From Streptomyces sp. I6 (lineage in GTDB: Bacteria; Actinomycetota; Actinomycetes; Streptomycetales; Streptomycetaceae): 64,000 bases of DNA. Location: contig RHDP01000001.1 of assembly GCA_003725745.1 (NCBI GenBank), positions 1,767,501-1,831,500 on the forward strand, in the 5' to 3' direction. The notes beneath the pieces are model-generated. The model had not been told where the DNA came from. It saw only the letters and a program-made list of their open reading frames with translations, and ran no database searches. Shown in pieces: positions 26,817 to 35,969 of this stretch. Position numbers and translations under genes: made by a program. The number at the start of each line of letters is the position of its first letter. Position 1 is the first letter of the stretch.

Positions 26817-29710
26817 TGCGTCGCCACCGCCTTTCCGTCGGCGCCGGTCGCTCCGCGGGTGAAACGGGGGTGGATCAGGCCGACGCAGCTGTAGGGCAGG
26901 TCGTCGGCCTCCTCGACGGGTACGCCCCGCTGCTCGGCGAGCAGGCGTACGTGGTCCAGGTCGGCGCCTGTGCCACGCCTGGCCAGGATCCTCCAGGGGA
27001 CGCGGCGCAGCAGCACCCGGGTGGTCTCGCCGACGCCGGGCTTGACGAGGTTGACGTCGTGGATGCCGTAGTCCTCGCTGATCCGCTCCACCGCCGCCCA
27101 GCCGGCCCAGGTGGGGGCGCGGTCCGCGGCGAGCAGGTTCTTCACTTCGGCGTCGACGGCCCCGGCCACCTCGTCGAAGCAGGCCTCGACGGTGTCGAGG
27201 AAGCGTCCGGACACGTCGGCGGCGGACAGTTCGCGGTAGTACTTCGCGCCGTGGAAGTCGTGCGGCCCGACCAGGTCGGTGCGCAGGACGGTGCGCGAGA
27301 CCAGCCCCGACACCGTGGAGTTGAGGCAGGCGGAGGGGATGAGGAAGTCCTCGCGGGTGCCGTACGTCCGGACGCAGCCTCCGGGGTCGGCGAGCACCGC
27401 GATCTCCGGGACGAAGCCGTCGAACCCGCCGAGTGCGGCGGTGAGTTCGCGGGTGATGGCTCCCTTGCCGGTCCAGCCGTCGACGAACACGACGTCGGCC
27501 GGGTCGTGGTGGGCCGCGAGCCAGCGCAGCGCGTTGGCGTCGATGCCGCGGCCGCGCACGATGGAGACGGCGTAGTGGGGCAGGTCCAGGCCGTGGCGGC
27601 GTCGGGCCCAGCGGCGCATCAGCACGCCGACGGGTGTACCGGCGCGGGCCAGCGAGACGAGGACGGGGCGGCGCTCGTGGGGCGGGGTGCCGGGACGGTG
27701 CCGCTGCGGGTGCTCGGCGAGGACGATGTCGGTGACGGCTCCCACGGCGCGGGCGATCCGGGCTGCGGAGGTCTCCAGGGCGGCATGGAACAGTGCCTGG
27801 TACGCGTCGCTGGGCTGGTACTCGACGGGCAGCGATTCGGCGTAGTGCGCGCCGCCGCTCTGTATCGCCTCCTCGCGCTCCTCCGTGGGCGCCTCGAGTT
27901 CGACGTCCGAGAGGTCCTGGAGCAGCCAGCCGACCTCGTCGGGCGCGTAGGAGGAGAAATCGGGTCCGCGGAGCGGCTCGGGCAGCATGGGTTCCGTTTC
28001 GGGAGCGGGTACGCAGTCGGCAGGTGCGCTGCCGGCGGGTACGTAGTCGGCAGGTGCGCTGCCGGCGGGCAGGTAGCTGGGGACGACGGCGAGCACGACG
28101 TGCGGTACGTGCGCGGCGAGCTGTGCGAGCAGTCCGTCCGGGGCGTGCAGGGCCGCCGTGTCGGCGGCCGAGTCCACGACGGCGACGACCGCGTCGAAGC
28201 CTCCGCCGGCGACGTTGTAGGCGTACCGCTCGCCGGGCCCGTCGGCCGGTTCGTCGTGGGCGGGGAAGACCAGCCGGGTGCGTATGGCGTAGCCGGGGTC
28301 GTCGACGGCGAGGACGGGGGACCTCGTGGTCGTCGAGTAGCGCACCTCGCGCGCGCCGCCGCTGCGCTCCAGTTCGAGCGCCAGCCGCAGCGGCGCGTAC
28401 ATCAGCTCCTCGAAGCCGAGTACGAGGACACGCGGGGAGCCGTTCGTTTCCGGCGCCGCGGCTGCCCCGGCCGTCTCCGGCCGGGCTTCGCCGGACTTCG
28501 CCGGGCGGCTGCCCGCCAGGGCTTCGGCGACGCGGTGTGCCATGGAGGGCAGGGCCGCCTCCAGCTCGGCGCGGTGCGCGGGGGTGAAGCCGTGCCGGCC
28601 TCCGTCGGGGACGCCCGTGGGCCAGCCCAGGTCCACCCGTACGACGTGCGGGGCGTTCGGGGCATGCGGCGCGCGCCCGGCGGGGCTGTACGCGCCGTCC
28701 GAACCGGGCCCGCCTTCCCCTACCGCACCCACCGCACCCACGGCTCCCGTCGGGCCATGCGCCGAGCCGGGCCCGCCCTCCCCCTCCGCACCCTCCGCAC
28801 CCACCGCGCCCTCCGCCCGGTGCGGGGTGTGCCGCGTGCCGGAAGGGCAGCCGGAAGGGCGGTACGTCGCTGCGCGGGAGGTCCCGGCGGCCGCGGCCGG
28901 CCCGGTACCAGGTACGGCGGCCGCTCCGGTTCGTCTCGCGGCCGGCCCGGCGGGCACCGGACCGGCCGCGGGTGCGGGGGCCGTCCCTTCGGTCTCGTGG
29001 GCCGCGACCAGGGCCCGGCCCTTCTCGAGGACGTCCTCCGGGAGGCTGACAGTGCCGCCGGCGTGGGCCACCAGGTCGATGCGGGCGCCGATCTCCCGGG
29101 CGAAGCCGTCCAGCCGGCCCAGGTCCTCGGCCGAGCGCATGTCGACGAGGGCGACGACGACATACCGGCCGCGCGGATGGCGGGTGTGGAGGTCGCGGAT
29201 GGTGTTCAGCACGGTGTTGCCGGTGGAGAACTCGTCGTCCACGAGGACCAGCGGCCCCTCTCCGGCCAGCAGCTCCGGGTCCTCGGGCAGCAGCAGATGC
29301 GAGGTGGCGTGCGAGTGGGACTCCTCGAAGCCGCCGGCCCGGCCGACACCGTCGACGGGGCGGCGCGTGGAGTGGAGGTACGGCGCGACGGCCAGGCCGT
29401 CGGCGACCGAGTGGCCGAGGCCGGTCGCCGTCTCCGCGTAGCCGAGGACGACGGCCCGCGCGGCCTCGTCGCGACCGAGGATGTCGCGGACGCGCAGGCC
29501 GAGCCGGTACCCGTGGCCGTACACGACGGACGGCTTCTGCGGCACGTGCTTGCCGAGCACGTGCGACACCAGCAGGTGCGCGCGCTTCGGGTTGCGCCGC
29601 AGGGCCAGGCCGAGCAGCTCCTTCAGCCCGTCGTCGCCGACGAGCTCCACGCCCAGTCGCTGGGAGACCCAGCTGCCCGACCACACCACTTCTTCGTCTT
29701 CCTCCCTCAT
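26813..29710 (-). CDS. Double phosphoribosyltransferase: PRTase_2-TRSP fused to StiP/PRTase_1-PELOTA
   Basis: A 965-residue fusion. Residues about 1-240 form a type I phosphoribosyltransferase with PRPP loop VLVDDEFSTGNTVLN (about 155-169). A long Ala/Gly/Pro linker (240-350) precedes a TRSP domain (about 355-545) with its namesake TTTRSP near 460. After a second linker containing the repeat VPAGSAPAD, residues about 580-860 form a second transferase (StiP/PRTase_1 family) with loop VVFVDGWTGKGAI (about 740-752). The last 75 residues, from GVGETTRVLLRRVPW to DLPYSCVGLIHPRF, match the PELOTA RNA-binding unit. These domains occur in Ter-linked operons and are predicted to build a nucleoside-like compound. 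Start ATG overlaps the upstream stop (ATGA). Confidence 0.88.
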   Translation of the reverse strand: MREEDEEVVWSGSWVSQRLGVELVGDDGLKELLGLALRRNPKRAHLLVSHVLGKHVPQKPSVVYGHGYRLGLRVRDILGRDEAARAVVLGYAETATGLGHSVADGLAVAPYLHSTRRPVDGVGRAGGFEESHSHATSHLLLPEDPELLAGEGPLVLVDDEFSTGNTVLNTIRDLHTRHPRGRYVVVALVDMRSAEDLGRLDGFAREIGARIDLVAHAGGTVSLPEDVLEKGRALVAAHETEGTAPAPAAGPVPAGPAARRTGAAAVPGTGPAAAAGTSRAATYRPSGCPSGTRHTPHRAEGAVGAEGAEGEGGPGSAHGPTGAVGAVGAVGEGGPGSDGAYSPAGRAPHAPNAPHVVRVDLGWPTGVPDGGRHGFTPAHRAELEAALPSMAHRVAEALAGSRPAKSGEARPETAGAAAAPETNGSPRVLVLGFEELMYAPLRLALELERSGGAREVRYSTTTRSPVLAVDDPGYAIRTRLVFPAHDEPADGPGERYAYNVAGGGFDAVVAVVDSAADTAALHAPDGLLAQLAAHVPHVVLAVVPSYLPAGSAPADYVPAGSAPADCVPAPETEPMLPEPLRGPDFSSYAPDEVGWLLQDLSDVELEAPTEEREEAIQSGGAHYAESLPVEYQPSDAYQALFHAALETSAARIARAVGAVTDIVLAEHPQRHRPGTPPHERRPVLVSLARAGTPVGVLMRRWARRRHGLDLPHYAVSIVRGRGIDANALRWLAAHHDPADVVFVDGWTGKGAITRELTAALGGFDGFVPEIAVLADPGGCVRTYGTREDFLIPSACLNSTVSGLVSRTVLRTDLVGPHDFHGAKYYRELSAADVSGRFLDTVEACFDEVAGAVDAEVKNLLAADRAPTWAGWAAVERISEDYGIHDVNLVKPGVGETTRVLLRRVPWRILARRGTGADLDHVRLLAEQRGVPVEEADDLPYSCVGLIHPRFTRGATGADGKAVATQ
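28007..28074 (-). repeat. 30-bp in-frame repeat in the linker between the two transferases
   Basis: Two copies and a partial copy of a 30-bp unit (plus strand GTACGTAGTCGGCAGGTGCG and onward) encode the decapeptide VPAGSAPADY/C. The repeat lies exactly at the junction between the TRSP half and the StiP half of the fused protein, where two separate genes would have their stop and start. Confidence 0.75.
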
Positions 29711-30873
29711 CAGCCTGCCAGACCCGCGGTCAGCAGCTCCACGAAGCCGACGTCCTCGCGTGCGACGCCGAAGGCCTCGGCGCGCCGGAGCGTGCGTTCC
29801 GCCCAGGCGCGGTGCGGCTTCACCTCGTTCATCTTGTTCGTGTAGGCCGAACGCATCACTCCGCCGCCTCCCCGCTCCGGGCGGAGGATGTCCTGCGCGT
29901 CGCTGAACTCCTCGTGGCTGACCACCGACAGAGCGTGGACGGGCAGCACATGCGAGGGGTGGATGCAGGTCTTGCCGAGGAGGCCGTTGGCGCGGTCCAG
30001 CTCGATCTCGCGCAGCAGGCCGTCGAGGTCGTGCTCGATCAGTGCCGTGCGCAGCTTCTCGGCCTGCACCTCCATGAAGGGGCTGCGGCGCAGCTGCGGT
30101 TTGAAGATGCGCTCCTGGAGGCGGAAGTACTCCCAGACGGGGCCGGTGATGGTGAAGCCGGTGCCGTCGGAGCGGCCCAGGACGTTGACCACGTCCGCGA
30201 TGACGCCGGCGACGATCTGGACGTCGTAGGCCGTCATGTCGGGGGAGCGGCGGAGCCCGTAGGCGGAGCAGAAGTCGGTGACCCCGAGGCGCAGGGCGAG
30301 GATCCGGTCGCGGTGGCGGCCGACGGAGCGGGCGATACCGGTCAGGGTCTCGTGCCGGGTCTCCAGGTGGAGGAGCTCGGGCGATTCGAGCACCGGCATC
30401 ACGTAGAGCATGCGATCGGTCATGGACTCGGCGGCGGAGACGGCCTCCATGAAGGGGCCGCAGCGCCCCTCGGTGAATTTGGGGAGTACGAAACCGGACA
30501 ACAGCCGGCTCGCCGGACCGAGACGCCGCACGAGGTCCTCGATCTGGCCGGGTTCACGCACCCGGATGAACAGCAGCGGGAGCTCGGCGCCGGGTGCACC
30601 GAGGTCGGCGAATTGGCGGACGAGGTTTTCCTCGGCTGCGCAGACTTCGGCGTCGTCGATGGAGTCCTCCAGGCAGAGCACCATGGAGACCACTCCGCGC
30701 GCGGCCTGCTTGAGGACGTCGTCGGCGAGGTGGGGCCGGGTCGCGGGGCTGTAGAGCGTGGCGCCGAGCGCCACGGAGAGCAGGCCCGCGGGAGAGCCGG
30801 CGTCGAACTCCGCCGGCTCCTGATGGAACAGTTCCTTCCGGGCAATGGCCGGGATATGACCGAAATGCCGCAT
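29710..30873 (-). CDS. HpcH/HpaI aldolase / citrate lyase beta-like protein (CitE-like)
   Basis: A 387-residue TIM-barrel enzyme of the HpcH/HpaI-CitE superfamily. Visible features: VVSMVLCLEDSIDDAEV with acidic metal ligands, LLFIRVREPGQIEDL with the substrate-phosphate Arg, LYVMPVLESPELLHL with the catalytic/metal Glu, LALRLGVTDFCSAYGLRRSP and NGLLGKTCIHPSHVLPVHAL. It is longer than true CitE and matches the variant found in Ter-linked operons, where it is predicted to catalyse a C-C bond step on the nucleoside-like intermediate. ATG 30873 has GGGGGA five bases before it. It is the first gene of the coupled operon. Confidence 0.88.
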   Translation of the reverse strand: MRHFGHIPAIARKELFHQEPAEFDAGSPAGLLSVALGATLYSPATRPHLADDVLKQAARGVVSMVLCLEDSIDDAEVCAAEENLVRQFADLGAPGAELPLLFIRVREPGQIEDLVRRLGPASRLLSGFVLPKFTEGRCGPFMEAVSAAESMTDRMLYVMPVLESPELLHLETRHETLTGIARSVGRHRDRILALRLGVTDFCSAYGLRRSPDMTAYDVQIVAGVIADVVNVLGRSDGTGFTITGPVWEYFRLQERIFKPQLRRSPFMEVQAEKLRTALIEHDLDGLLREIELDRANGLLGKTCIHPSHVLPVHALSVVSHEEFSDAQDILRPERGGGGVMRSAYTNKMNEVKPHRAWAERTLRRAEAFGVAREDVGFVELLTAGLAG

Positions 30874-31341
30874 ATGAATCCCCCGTACTGCCTGGGCGGC
30901 ACTGTGGTGTGGGTGGCCGGTAATAGTACGTAGGGACAGATGTCGCGAGTTCCCCGGCCGTATGAACTCCAGGTTTCGCACGCTTCGGTCCCCCGACTCA
31001 GCCTGCCCTCCGCCCCCGCGGGACATGCCCGGCCGGTCCCCCTCCGCGCGTGCGGCGGGTCCACGCGCTTGAGCGGCGCGTGAACGGGTGCCTGGACGTC
31101 CCCTCCGCGCGTGCGGCGGGTCCACACCGCAGTCCGTGAGGCAGGCCCGTGCGGGCGGGCCCACGCCGCAGTCCACGCGCCCGGCCTCGCGACAGGCCCG
31201 ACCGGGGACCGTGGGGCGGGTGGGGGCCGCCGTCCAGCGGTGCCGTACGGGCCGGAGCCGAGCCGGAGCCGGGCCGGGCACGGTGCGCGGCGCCCGGAAG
31301 AGGCGGCCCCGCGTTGTCCGCACGGGCCGTGGGAGGGCAGG
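30874..31341. other. Divergent spacer between the aldolase operon and a TerD gene
   Basis: About 468 bases with no gene. The minus-strand promoter of the aldolase operon is expected near 30900-30960, which is AT-richer (TACTATTACC on the minus strand). The rest has short direct repeats such as CCCTCCGCGCGTGCGGCGGG at 31044 and 31098. Confidence 0.5.
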
Positions 31342-32226
31342 ATGACGGGCATGACGCACGCGATGCTGAAGGGCTCCAACGTTCCGCTCGGAGCGACCTC
31401 GATCCGGGCCGTGCTGCGCTGGACTCCCGGCGCGGGAGTCCCGGACGTGGACGCCTCGGCGCTGCTTCTGGGCACTGACGGCCGTGTGCGCGCCGACGAG
31501 GACTTCGTCTTCTACAACCAGCCCCGGCACCCCTCCGGCTTCGTGCGGCTGCTGCCCAAGAAACGCACCGCCGAGGGGCTCACCGACACGGTGCAGGCGG
31601 ATGTCGGCTCCCTCGACGCCTCCGTGGACCAGGTGGTGCTCGCGGCGTCGTCCGACGGGGGCACGTTCTCCGGGGTCCCCGATCTGCGGATCGTGCTGTA
31701 CGACGCAGCGGTGCCGGACGGCGAGCCGCTGGCAGTGTTCGACGTGCGGGCGGAGACGGGCGAGGAGACCGCGGTCATCTGCGGTGAGCTGTACCGGCGC
31801 GGCGACGGCTGGAAGTTCCGCGCGGTGGGGCAGGGCTATCCCACCGGGCTGATCGGTCTGGCCACGGCCTTCGGTATCTCGGTGGACGACAGCGAGCCGT
31901 CCCCCGGCACGTCCGCACCCGAACCCGCGGCACCGGCACCGGCACCGGCACCGGCACCGGCGCAGACACAGGCACCACACACACCGGCACACACACCGGC
32001 GCAGGCGCAGACACAGGTGCAGACTCCGTCGCGGCCCGGGCCCCCGTCGGTGGACCAGACGCCGCGGCGGCCCGATCCGCACGCCGAGCCGTCGTACGGG
32101 TACCCCCAGCCGGCCTCTCCGGCGGCGCAGCCCGCATACGGCTACCCGCAGCCCGCAGCCGCGGCCGGTCCCGCGCCCGACCCCGACTTCCGGCTGCCGC
32201 CGATGGGGCCGCAGTTCATCTCGTAG
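31342..32226 (+). CDS. TerD family protein with Pro/Ala/Gln-rich tail
   Basis: A 294-residue protein. Residues about 5-190 are a TerD domain: [56 protein letters not shown], and the conserved [20 protein letters not shown]. TerD domains bind Ca2+ through acidic loops and are part of the tellurite/stress (Ter) systems. The last 100 residues are low-complexity, with [14 protein letters not shown] and two copies of YGYPQPA, and would be disordered. ATG 31342 follows GGGAGGG; an ATG at 31351 is possible. It runs opposite to the enzyme operon. Confidence 0.9.
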   Translation: MTGMTHAMLKGSNVPLGATSIRAVLRWTPGAGVPDVDASALLLGTDGRVRADEDFVFYNQPRHPSGFVRLLPKKRTAEGLTDTVQADVGSLDASVDQVVLAASSDGGTFSGVPDLRIVLYDAAVPDGEPLAVFDVRAETGEETAVICGELYRRGDGWKFRAVGQGYPTGLIGLATAFGISVDDSEPSPGTSAPEPAAPAPAPAPAPAQTQAPHTPAHTPAQAQTQVQTPSRPGPPSVDQTPRRPDPHAEPSYGYPQPASPAAQPAYGYPQPAAAAGPAPDPDFRLPPMGPQFIS

Positions 32227-32230
32227 CGAT

Positions 32231-32410
32231 GTGTGCCCGCGGGGCCCGCGGCGGCGCGGCCGGCGCCCCGCGGAGGACGGGGAGACCGGCCGGGGCTCAG
32301 GTCTTGGTCTTGCAGCCGGCGTGTGTGCCCGCGGGGCCCGCGGCGGCGCGGCCGGCGCCCCGCGGAGGGCGGGGAGACCGGCCGGGGCTCAGGTCTTGGT
32401 CTTGTAGCCG
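32231..32410. repeat. 92-bp tandem duplication spanning the stop codon of the TerA-like gene
   Basis: Copies 32231-32318 and 32323-32410 agree except for two bases. The right copy contains the stop and last codons of the TerA-like gene (ending ..YKTKT); the left copy preserves the same end as CKTKT plus stop. The unit also includes the GC-rich hairpin just past the gene, so the convergent spacer with the TerD gene now has two copies of it. Confidence 0.9.
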
Positions 32411-33126
32411 CGGCCCCACTGAAGGCCCCAGCCGTACAGCCGGTCCAGCTCCGCCTGGAAGCCGTACACGAACTTCACCTCGCGGCGCACGATCAGCTCG
32501 CCCTTGACGTTCTCGACCATGAACACGGCGCACGAGCGTGCCTGCGGGGCGCGCTCGTCGAGTTCGATCTCCACCCGCGGCCCGTTGCTGGGGTACAGCG
32601 TCACCTTCGCGTGCGTGCGGTCGAACGCGGGCGTCCGGTCGTAGATGTAGACGAAGAACAGCAGACGCCTGATCTCGTCCCGGTGGTCGAGGTTGACGAA
32701 GAGCGTCTCGCCGGACGGTGCGCCGAAGCGGTCGTCCCCGCTGAGGCGGACGTACGGCACCTCGTTCAGGCTGCCGAAGAAGCCGCCCAGCGGCTGCACC
32801 ACGCCCTTGCTGCCGTCGGCCATCTCGTAGAGGCAGCCGAGGTCGAGGTCCACGTTGACGACGCCCTGGGTGTGCGCCTGGACCACCTCGGGGCGGAAGA
32901 GCTTGGACGGATTGCGCAGCAGGCGCCCGCTCTGGCGCGACCGCCCCTCGATGTCGGAGGTCCGCATCCGCCAGGAGAGGTTGACCCGGAGGTTGCCCGT
33001 GGCGGCGCTCTGCTTGGAGAGGGAGACCTGGGGGCGGCGCCTGGTCAGCTCGATGGAGTTGGCCGAGGAGCTGCCCGCGTCGAACTGCGCTGCCCTGCCG
33101 CGCCGCAAACCGTCCCAGAAGGCCAT
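32389..33126 (-). CDS. TerA-like tellurium-resistance family protein
   Basis: A 245-residue protein of the TerD/TerA-related superfamily. Recognisable parts: MAFWDGLRRGRAAQFDAGSS, LTRRRPQVSLSKQ, LRVNLSWRMRTSD, VNVDLDLGCLYEMADGSKGV, then RLLFFVYIYDRTPAFDRTHA and FMVENVKGELIVRREVKFVY. It has no N-terminal helical TerA part, so it is the short actinobacterial form. Cytosolic, probably Ca2+-binding and partner of the TerC-like membrane protein encoded 146 bases upstream. ATG 33126 is the conserved start. Confidence 0.85.
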   Translation of the reverse strand: MAFWDGLRRGRAAQFDAGSSSANSIELTRRRPQVSLSKQSAATGNLRVNLSWRMRTSDIEGRSRQSGRLLRNPSKLFRPEVVQAHTQGVVNVDLDLGCLYEMADGSKGVVQPLGGFFGSLNEVPYVRLSGDDRFGAPSGETLFVNLDHRDEIRRLLFFVYIYDRTPAFDRTHAKVTLYPSNGPRVEIELDERAPQARSCAVFMVENVKGELIVRREVKFVYGFQAELDRLYGWGLQWGRGYKTKT

Positions 33127-33272
33127 GTCCCCACCCCTGACTGCCGCCGGCTCCCTCCCGGAGCCGGTCCGGATACACCGCGCGGCCCCGTGCCCCGGCA
33201 GCGCGCGGGGCGGCCCGGAGACCCTGTGCCTCCCGGCCGCCCCGCTGAGAGCGTTCCTCAAACCCGGCGGTG

Positions 33273-34406
33273 TCACACTTCGTTTGCCGCGAGTGCCACT
33301 TCCTTCTCCTCGTGCGCCCTCAGGCGCTGGTTGCGCCGCACGGAGGACCAGAAGGACCAGGCGATCAGGGCCACGCCGATGAGGCCGGTGACGACCTCGG
33401 GGACCTCGTACTGGATGGTGACCAGCAGGATCACGGCCAGTGCGCCGATCGCGTAGTGGGCGCCGTGCTCCAGGTATACGTAGTCGTCGAGGGTGCCCTG
33501 GCGGACCAGGTAGACCGTGAGGGACCGGACGTACATGGCTCCGATGCCGAGGCCGAGCGCGATGACCACGGGGTCGTTGCTGACCGCGAAGGCGCCGATG
33601 ACGCCGTCGAAGGAGAAGGACGCGTCCAGCACCTCGAGGTACATGAACATGAAGAACGCGGCCTTGCCGACGAGCTTGGTGGCCGAGACCGGCTTCCCGG
33701 TCCTGCGGGCCTCCTCCTCGGCCTCCTGCTCGCGTTCCTCGTCCTCTTCGAGCTTCTCCTCGAAGAAGCCGGAGAGGCCGCCCACGACCATGTACGTGAC
33801 CACGCCGGCGACACCGGCGAGCAGTACCGTGGACGACTTGTCGACGTACACGCCGCCGTACTGGTGGGCGTTGACGGCGAAGGTGGTCGCGGTGATCAGC
33901 AGGATGATCAGCGCGACGCAGGCGGCCAGCATGTCGATCTTGCCCAGCTTGGCCAGGGGCCGCTCCAGCCAGGCGAGCCACCGGATGTCCCGGTCCTCGA
34001 AGATGAAGTCGAGGAAGATCATGAGCAGGAACATGCCGCCGAACGCCGCGATGGCGGGGTGGGCGTCGGTGACGAGTTCCTCGTAGCGGGCGTGGTCGTT
34101 CAGGGCGAGGTCGACGGCCTCGATGGGGCCGAGCTGCGCGGTGATCGAGACGATCACGACGGGGAACACCAGCCGCATGCCGAAGACGGCGATCAGGATG
34201 CCGATGGTGAGGAAGATCTTCTGCCAGAACTCGCTCATCTTCTTCAGCACGCCGGCGTTGACCACGGCGTTGTCGAAGGAGAGCGAGACCTCCAGGATGG
34301 TCAGGATCGCGACGAGCCCGAAGGCCGTCCATCCCCCGTAGAACACCGCAGCGACCAGGCCGAGCGCAGTGACTGCGAACGACCAGCCGAAGGTTTTCAG
34401 TACCAC
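33273..34406 (-). CDS. DUF475 / TerC-like integral membrane protein
   Basis: A 377-residue protein with about nine membrane helices. It carries the TerC/YkoY-type acidic helix motifs ILEVSLSFDNAVVNAGVL and LEVLDASFSFDGVIGAFAVS, two symmetry-related copies with buried acidic and Asn residues that form a metal pathway. A large charged cytosolic loop (EEKLEEDEEREQEAEEEARR) separates the halves. TerC-family proteins are linked to Mn/metal efflux and to metalation of exported proteins, and complex with TerD/TerA-type proteins. Start is GTG 34406. It lies between TerA-like and TerD genes on the same strand. Confidence 0.92.
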   Translation of the reverse strand: MVLKTFGWSFAVTALGLVAAVFYGGWTAFGLVAILTILEVSLSFDNAVVNAGVLKKMSEFWQKIFLTIGILIAVFGMRLVFPVVIVSITAQLGPIEAVDLALNDHARYEELVTDAHPAIAAFGGMFLLMIFLDFIFEDRDIRWLAWLERPLAKLGKIDMLAACVALIILLITATTFAVNAHQYGGVYVDKSSTVLLAGVAGVVTYMVVGGLSGFFEEKLEEDEEREQEAEEEARRTGKPVSATKLVGKAAFFMFMYLEVLDASFSFDGVIGAFAVSNDPVVIALGLGIGAMYVRSLTVYLVRQGTLDDYVYLEHGAHYAIGALAVILLVTIQYEVPEVVTGLIGVALIAWSFWSSVRRNQRLRAHEEKEVALAANEV

Positions 34407-34594
34407 TGGCTACCCAATCGTTGTGTACGGAGCTCCCCCGCAGAGAGCGGGATTCCCCCCGCGCCGCACGCGGCGTCGCGCTGCATTGTCCCCCGGGGGC
34501 CGGTGCCGGGCCCCGGCGGGGTCCCAGGGCCCGCTGGCTCCGGCTCCGGCTCTTTCGGGCCCGGCTCAGGCCGGAACAGTGCGTGAGCAGTGCT

Positions 34595-35170
34595 TCAGGA
34601 GACGTTGACCCCGAAGTCTAGAGCGATGCCGCGGAGCCCCGACGCGTACCCCTGGCCCACCGCCCGGAACTTCCATTCACCCCCGTAGCGGTACAGCTCA
34701 CCGAAGATCATCGCCGTCTCGGTGGAGGCGTCCTCGCTCAGGTCGTACCGGGCCAGCTCCTCGCCGTCGGCCTGGTTCACCACGCGGATGAACGCGTTGG
34801 CGACCTGGCCGAAGGTCTGGCCGCGGCTGTCCGCTTCGTGGATCGAGACCGGGAAGACGATCTTGTCGCAGTGCGGTGGGACCCGGGTGAGGTCGACGAT
34901 CAGGGACTCGTCGTCCCCGTCCCCCTCACCCGTGAGGTTGTCGCCGGTGTGCTCCACCGAGCCCTCCGGGCTCGTCAGGTTGTTGTAGAAGACGAAGAAC
35001 TCGTCCCCCAGTACCCGCCCCGACTGGCAGAGCAGTGCGCTGGCGTCGAGGTCGAAGGGTGCTCCGGTGGTGGAGCGCGCGTCCCAGCCGAGCCCGACGA
35101 GGACCTGGGTGAGGTTGGGTGCGGCCTTGGAGAGGGAGACGTTGCCTCCCTTGGCGAGCGTGACGCCCAT
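34595..35170 (-). CDS. TerD family protein (191 aa)
   Basis: A complete TerD protein: [72 protein letters not shown] and [20 protein letters not shown]. The DLDAS and EGDGDDE acidic loops are the Ca2+ sites. Length equals the family norm. ATG 35170 follows GGGGAGGA. It is about 72% similar by eye to the next TerD gene and looks like a tandem paralogue; a terminator between them shows separate transcripts. Confidence 0.95.
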   Translation of the reverse strand: MGVTLAKGGNVSLSKAAPNLTQVLVGLGWDARSTTGAPFDLDASALLCQSGRVLGDEFFVFYNNLTSPEGSVEHTGDNLTGEGDGDDESLIVDLTRVPPHCDKIVFPVSIHEADSRGQTFGQVANAFIRVVNQADGEELARYDLSEDASTETAMIFGELYRYGGEWKFRAVGQGYASGLRGIALDFGVNVS

Positions 35171-35207
35171 GTCGGTGTCCTCCCCTGAACGTACGGAACT
35201 GCAGGCG

Positions 35208-35242
35208 CGTCCGGCGCCGCACGGTGTGTGCGGCGCCGGACG
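35208..35242 (-). terminator. Hairpin between the two tandem TerD genes
   Basis: Perfect 15-bp arms CGTCCGGCGCCGCAC (35208-35222) and complement (35228-35242) with a 5-base loop, 18 bases past the stop of the upstream TerD gene. Confidence 0.85.
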
Positions 35243-35260
35243 CTTCAGGTGCTGTCGGGC

Positions 35261-35836
35261 TCAGACGTTGACGCCGAAGTCCTGCGCGATGCCGCGCAGG
35301 CCCGAGGCGTAGCCCTGGCCGATGGCACGGAACTTCCACTCCGCGCCGTTGCGGTACAGCTCGCCGAAGACCATGGCGGTCTCGGTGGAGGCGTCCTCGC
35401 TCAGGTCGTACCGGGCGAGTTCCTCGCCGTTGGCCTGGTTCACCACGCGGATGAACGCGTTGCGGACCTGGCCGAAGGACTGCTGGCGGGTCTCGGCGTC
35501 GTAGATCGACACCGGGAAGACGATCTTCTGGACGTCGGCGGGGACCCCGGCCAGATTGACCTTGATCTGCTCGTCGTCGCCCTCGCCCTCGCCGGTGAGG
35601 TTGTCGCCTGTGTGTTCCACCGAGCCGTCGGGGCTCTTCAGGTTGTTGAAGAACACGAAGTTGCCGTCGGCTGCAACCTTGCCCTCGTCGTTCGTCAGCA
35701 GGGCGCTGGCGTCGAGGTCGAAGTCGGTGCCGGTGGTGGTGCGGACGTCCCAGCCCAGACCGACGGTGACCGCGGTCAGGTTGGGGGCGGCCTTGGTCAG
35801 CGAGACGTTGCCGCCCTTGCTGAGGCTGACTCCCAC
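35261..35836 (-). CDS. TerD family protein (191 aa)
   Basis: A second complete TerD protein with the same signatures ([73 protein letters not shown]). I chose GTG 35836 because GGGAGGA lies just upstream and all relatives start M-G-V-S-L; an ATG 12 bases earlier has no ribosome site. Cytosolic, Ca2+-binding, part of the stress-responsive Ter complex. Its upstream spacer to 35969 also contains its promoter. Confidence 0.95.
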   Translation of the reverse strand: MGVSLSKGGNVSLTKAAPNLTAVTVGLGWDVRTTTGTDFDLDASALLTNDEGKVAADGNFVFFNNLKSPDGSVEHTGDNLTGEGEGDDEQIKVNLAGVPADVQKIVFPVSIYDAETRQQSFGQVRNAFIRVVNQANGEELARYDLSEDASTETAMVFGELYRNGAEWKFRAIGQGYASGLRGIAQDFGVNV

Positions 35837-35969
35837 GAGTCCTCCCATGTGGTTTCAGGGGCAGCGCCCCCGTCGTGCGTTGGCATTCGGATCAACGACT
35901 GGATCCTAGTGACGGGTTCCCGGGCGGGACACATGGTCGCGCCGAGGGGTCACAGGGTGTCGGGCTCCG

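Noticed and set aside
26870-29845. Long plus-strand open frame opposite the double phosphoribosyltransferase
   Set aside because: Same cause: codon-bias shadow. Its protein is Gly/Val/Asp-rich with no recognisable motif and lacks a ribosome site.
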